Shown here: positions 61,075 to 64,000 of the stretch, one piece after another
Numbering within the stretch: position 1 is the stretch's first letter
Layout: each line of letters starts with the position of its first letter
Assembly (NCBI GenBank): GCA_002189035.1
Contig: CM007990.1
Span: 6,076,001 to 6,140,000 of the forward strand
Origin: Utricularia gibba
Taxonomy: Eukaryota > Streptophyta > Magnoliopsida > Lamiales > Lentibulariaceae
Length of the DNA stretch: 64,000 bases
Direction of reading: 5' to 3'
The notes under the pieces: generated by a model
Database searches by the model: none
The model's input: the letters and a program-made list of their open reading frames with translations, nothing else
What the model was told of the DNA's origin: nothing
Translations under genes and position numbers: made by a program

Positions 61075-62982
61075 ATGGATCCAATCCATAGAAAGCAAGC
61101 GGACTATGGAGAGGAAGAGTATGATGGACATCAAAGGATGCAAGACCACCATGGTGCAGCTATACCTGCCCTTGCTGATGAGGAAATTATTGGTGAGGAT
61201 GATGAATACGATGACCTCTACAATGATGTTAATGTTGGAGAGGGTTTCATGCAAATACAACACTCAGAAACGCAGATGCCTTCTCCTATGGTCGATGATA
61301 ATCCTTCAGGGAATGGAAATGAAGCAGTGCCCTTAATACAGGCTAACAATTCCAGATCAAGCAATGATCGGTCCTATGGACCTTCCGTTGCCCAATTACC
61401 CGAGCAGAAAGAGGGCTTTACAAGCACAGGAGAGGCATCACTTGCTACTGATCATTCTCAGAGGGGCCGGATTCCTGATGTAGCCCACATTGCTCAGTCA
61501 GATCCCTTGGGATATCAAGGATCTGTTGTCTTGTCTAATAAAAATACAGAAGATCGGGCAAACAACTCAGATAAAATTGTGGGTGATACTGCTTCTTTGG
61601 CGATTCCTAGTATGGTTAGTTCAAAAGGAGTCCCTCATGCTCCTTTCAATTCAAACAGTTTGCCTACAGATGCCAATGCAAATCGCTCTGTGGATGTGGA
61701 TTACCTTAATCGACCATCTTCTGGAAATGGAAATACCATGCTCTATGTTGGAGAGCTGCATTGGTGGACAACAGATGCAGAGCTCGAAAGCGTGCTTATT
61801 CAGTATGGAAAGGTGAAGGACATTAAATTTTTTGATGAAAGGGCGAGTGGGAAGTCAAAAGGTTATTGCCAAGTTGAGTTTTATGATCCTGCTGCTGCTT
61901 ACGCCTGCAAGGAGGGTATGAATGGGCATCTATTCAATGGGCGGGCCTGTGTAGTGGCATTTGCCACGCCACAGACCATTAAACAAATGGGTGCTTCATA
62001 CATGAATAAGAACCAAAGCCAGGGTCAGTCACAGAGTCAAGGAAGAAGTGCTATGAATGATGGTACAGGACATGGTATTGGAGCGAATTATCCAAGTGGA
62101 GATGATGGGAGAAACTTTGGACGTGGAGGCTGGGCACGAGGTGGAAATCAACAACTTAACAGAGGTTCAGGTGCTGGCAACATGAGGGGAAGAGGAGGCA
62201 TTGGAAATAAGACGATGATGGGAAATACACCTGCTGCTGGTGGAGGAAATTATGCACAGGGGATTGGTGGACCAGGTTTTGGTGTGCCTCCTGGTATGAT
62301 GCATCCTCAGGGCATGATGGGTCCTGGTTTTGACCTCGCATTTATGGGTCGGGCTGCTGGATATGGGAACTTCTCCGGTCCAGCTTTCCCAGGAATGATT
62401 CCTCCCTTTCCTGCAGTAAATACAATGGGCCTCCCTGGTGTTGCTCCGCATGTCAATCCTGCTTTTTTTAGTCGAGGTATGGCACCCAATGGGATGGGCA
62501 TGATGGGAAATTCTGGAATGACTGGTCCCCATTCCGGTGTGTGGAATGACCCAAACTTGGGTGGTGTGGGAGGTGACGAACATGGACGAGGTACAGGAGA
62601 ATCTAGCTATGGTGGTGAAGATAATGCTTCAGAATATGAGCATGGAGATGCAAGTCAGGATAAAGGAGGGAGATCCAGTGCTGCTTCACGAGAAAAGGAA
62701 CGAAATTCTGAGCGTGAGTGGCCTAATAATGTTGATAAGAGACACAGAGAAGAGAGGGAACGTGAAACACGGCGATATGATAGGGACACTAGATACAGGG
62801 AAGAAAAAGCTCGACATCGGGATTACAGCCACAGAGATCGTGATGCAGGTTATGATGATGAGCGGGACAGAGGTCAATCTTCAAGATCACACAGTCGTTC
62901 AGGTGCGGTCCCAGAAGATGATCATAGGTCTCGATCTAGGGATGCTGATTATGGGAAACGGAGGCGTATGCCATCTGAGTGA
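61075..62982 (+). CDS. CPSF6/CFIm68-like RNA-binding protein (RRM plus RS-like tail)
   Basis: A 635-residue protein in one coding exon. The start MDPIHRKQADYGEEEYDG is the first ATG; the frame opens two codons earlier without one. An acidic N-terminus (EEIIGEDDEYDDLYNDV) precedes one RRM: RNP2 LYVGEL near residue 223 and RNP1 SKGYCQVEF near 262. Then come a Gln/Ser and Gly/Arg-rich stretch (GRGGWARGGNQQ), a Gly/Met/Pro-rich middle (PGMMHPQGMMGPGF) and a C-terminal RE/RD/RS-rich tail ending GKRRRMPSE. This order matches cleavage factor I 68-kDa subunit (CPSF6), which helps choose poly(A) sites with CFIm25 and enters nuclear speckles through its charged tail. The coding frame is intact. Confidence 0.88.
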   Translation: MDPIHRKQADYGEEEYDGHQRMQDHHGAAIPALADEEIIGEDDEYDDLYNDVNVGEGFMQIQHSETQMPSPMVDDNPSGNGNEAVPLIQANNSRSSNDRSYGPSVAQLPEQKEGFTSTGEASLATDHSQRGRIPDVAHIAQSDPLGYQGSVVLSNKNTEDRANNSDKIVGDTASLAIPSMVSSKGVPHAPFNSNSLPTDANANRSVDVDYLNRPSSGNGNTMLYVGELHWWTTDAELESVLIQYGKVKDIKFFDERASGKSKGYCQVEFYDPAAAYACKEGMNGHLFNGRACVVAFATPQTIKQMGASYMNKNQSQGQSQSQGRSAMNDGTGHGIGANYPSGDDGRNFGRGGWARGGNQQLNRGSGAGNMRGRGGIGNKTMMGNTPAAGGGNYAQGIGGPGFGVPPGMMHPQGMMGPGFDLAFMGRAAGYGNFSGPAFPGMIPPFPAVNTMGLPGVAPHVNPAFFSRGMAPNGMGMMGNSGMTGPHSGVWNDPNLGGVGGDEHGRGTGESSYGGEDNASEYEHGDASQDKGGRSSAASREKERNSEREWPNNVDKRHREERERETRRYDRDTRYREEKARHRDYSHRDRDAGYDDERDRGQSSRSHSRSGAVPEDDHRSRSRDADYGKRRRMPSE

Positions 62983-64000
62983 TAATGCGGGTGAAGTTTC
63001 AAACGATTTCAAATCTGCTTCCATCATTTAAAGTGACGTTTTTAGAACAATTAACAGGTTTAGAGCTCCCCGTGATTATGTGGACGCCAATTTCCTTGCA
63101 TTTTGAGTTTGAAGAAGTAAGTGCCTTCTATCTGATACGGATGGGAGAATAGACTCTCTGCTTTTATGCCAAAAACTGACTTTGATGTTATATCATATAT
63201 GTGTGGTAAGCACCTTAAGTGCTTCGATATGATTTGATGTATGCCATGAAATTTCTCATTCAGGTTGATATAAATCTGATTTTCGTGTCAAGCATTGGCT
63301 CATTGTGTATGATAATTAATGTCTTGGACTTTTCTTTCAGTCGTAGTCATGATGCTGGGCACGGTCCTTAGGTTAATCATACTGGTTTACCCGATGACTA
63401 TTCCAAGTTCCATGTTTTTTTTTATGCATCGATAAGAAATGTTGGAAGTATTGTTATGATTTTGCATACTTCATTTAAGATGTGGATTCCTTTTTTCACT
63501 TCCCTCCCATGTGTTAGGTATGGGAGTTACTTCGTTTGGGATTTAATAATGCTTTATAACTGTAGAGTAGCTGTGTTCTGCGTATGGTGCTGTCAATAGT
63601 TGTATAGATGATTGACATGGACTTTTCTCTTATTATCCTACTCAGGAACAGATAAAAATATAACTTGTGCACCCTCCTGGGATATTTCTGAAATGCTTAG
63701 TGCTATGTTCCAAAGAAGCCTTAGTGTTTTGGGTTCATGAAGCATACGCACGCGTAGTGTCATGCTCTTGGAAGTAAATGTATATCCGATGTATATCCTT
63801 GTTATAGGTTCCCCACTGTAATTGTTTCTTTGTAAAAAATGTGTAACTGATCTCTAAGCTTGTCATCCTGGGATGTGAGATTTGTGTTCGGAGACGTTGT
63901 AAATGTGTATGAGGTCTCGTGTAAACACGCCTCCACTAGTACTTGTAACTCTTGGGAGTGTGATAGCCAACAGGCGGAGGCTCATGATAGGAGAAGCTGT
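62983..64000. other. 3' region of the CPSF6-like gene to the window edge
   Basis: There is no coding signal in the last kilobase. T-rich patches suggest a long or spliced 3' UTR; a transcript end could not be fixed. Confidence 0.4.

Overview
This is nuclear DNA from a flowering plant. Genes have GT-AG introns, many only about 75-190 bases long. The content is plant-specific: an INNER NO OUTER-type YABBY factor, a class III peroxidase, type I formin, galactinol synthase, a tau-class glutathione transferase relic, DUF569/DUF220/DUF1645 families and a plastid Fe superoxide dismutase. About 25 protein genes sit in 64 kb (one per about 2.5 kb), with one tRNA gene and no recognisable transposon, so the genome, or this part of it, is compact. 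I cannot name the species.

Layout. 0-5 kb: two DUF569 genes on the minus strand, the second head-to-head with an LRK10L/WAK-associated receptor kinase. 4.9-10.5 kb: a 14-exon TTC38-type TPR gene, a decayed tau GST, and a one-repeat MYB repressor. 11-25 kb: GATL glycosyltransferase, a damaged WVD2-like gene, a type I formin, an ARG1-like DnaJ gene, a peroxidase and a CYCD1 cyclin. 25-27.6 kb: no gene seen. 27.6-42.5 kb: NHL-repeat membrane protein, gamma-adaptin of AP-1, PRPF31 splicing factor, Fe superoxide dismutase, tRNA-Gly(UCC) and a small LHC-like plastid protein. 43.8-51.5 kb: DUF220, DUF1645, galactinol synthase, ARF1 GTPase and the INO-type YABBY gene. 53-64 kb: RNF170-like RING protein, mitochondrial ribosomal protein S21, coilin and a CPSF6/CFIm68-like RRM protein.

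The genes are functionally unrelated housekeeping and developmental loci; there is no operon-like system. Common themes are membrane traffic (AP-1 gamma, ARF1), RNA processing (PRPF31, coilin, CPSF6-like), and cytoskeleton or cell wall (formin, WVD2-like, GATL). Several neighbours are divergent, and some of the spaces between them carry TGGGCC/GGCCCA site II-like elements. From memory, several of these families are also neighbours on Arabidopsis chromosome 1, which suggests an old syntenic block.

The most important technical observation is a repeated pattern of one-base frame breaks in otherwise well-conserved exons (WVD2-like, formin, ARG1-like, CYCD1, DUF220, GolS, INO). Almost all lie in short homopolymer runs, which points to residual assembly errors rather than seven independent pseudogenes. 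Exon coordinates below were derived by hand from splice sites and reading-frame continuity. I found no convincing previously undescribed biological system.
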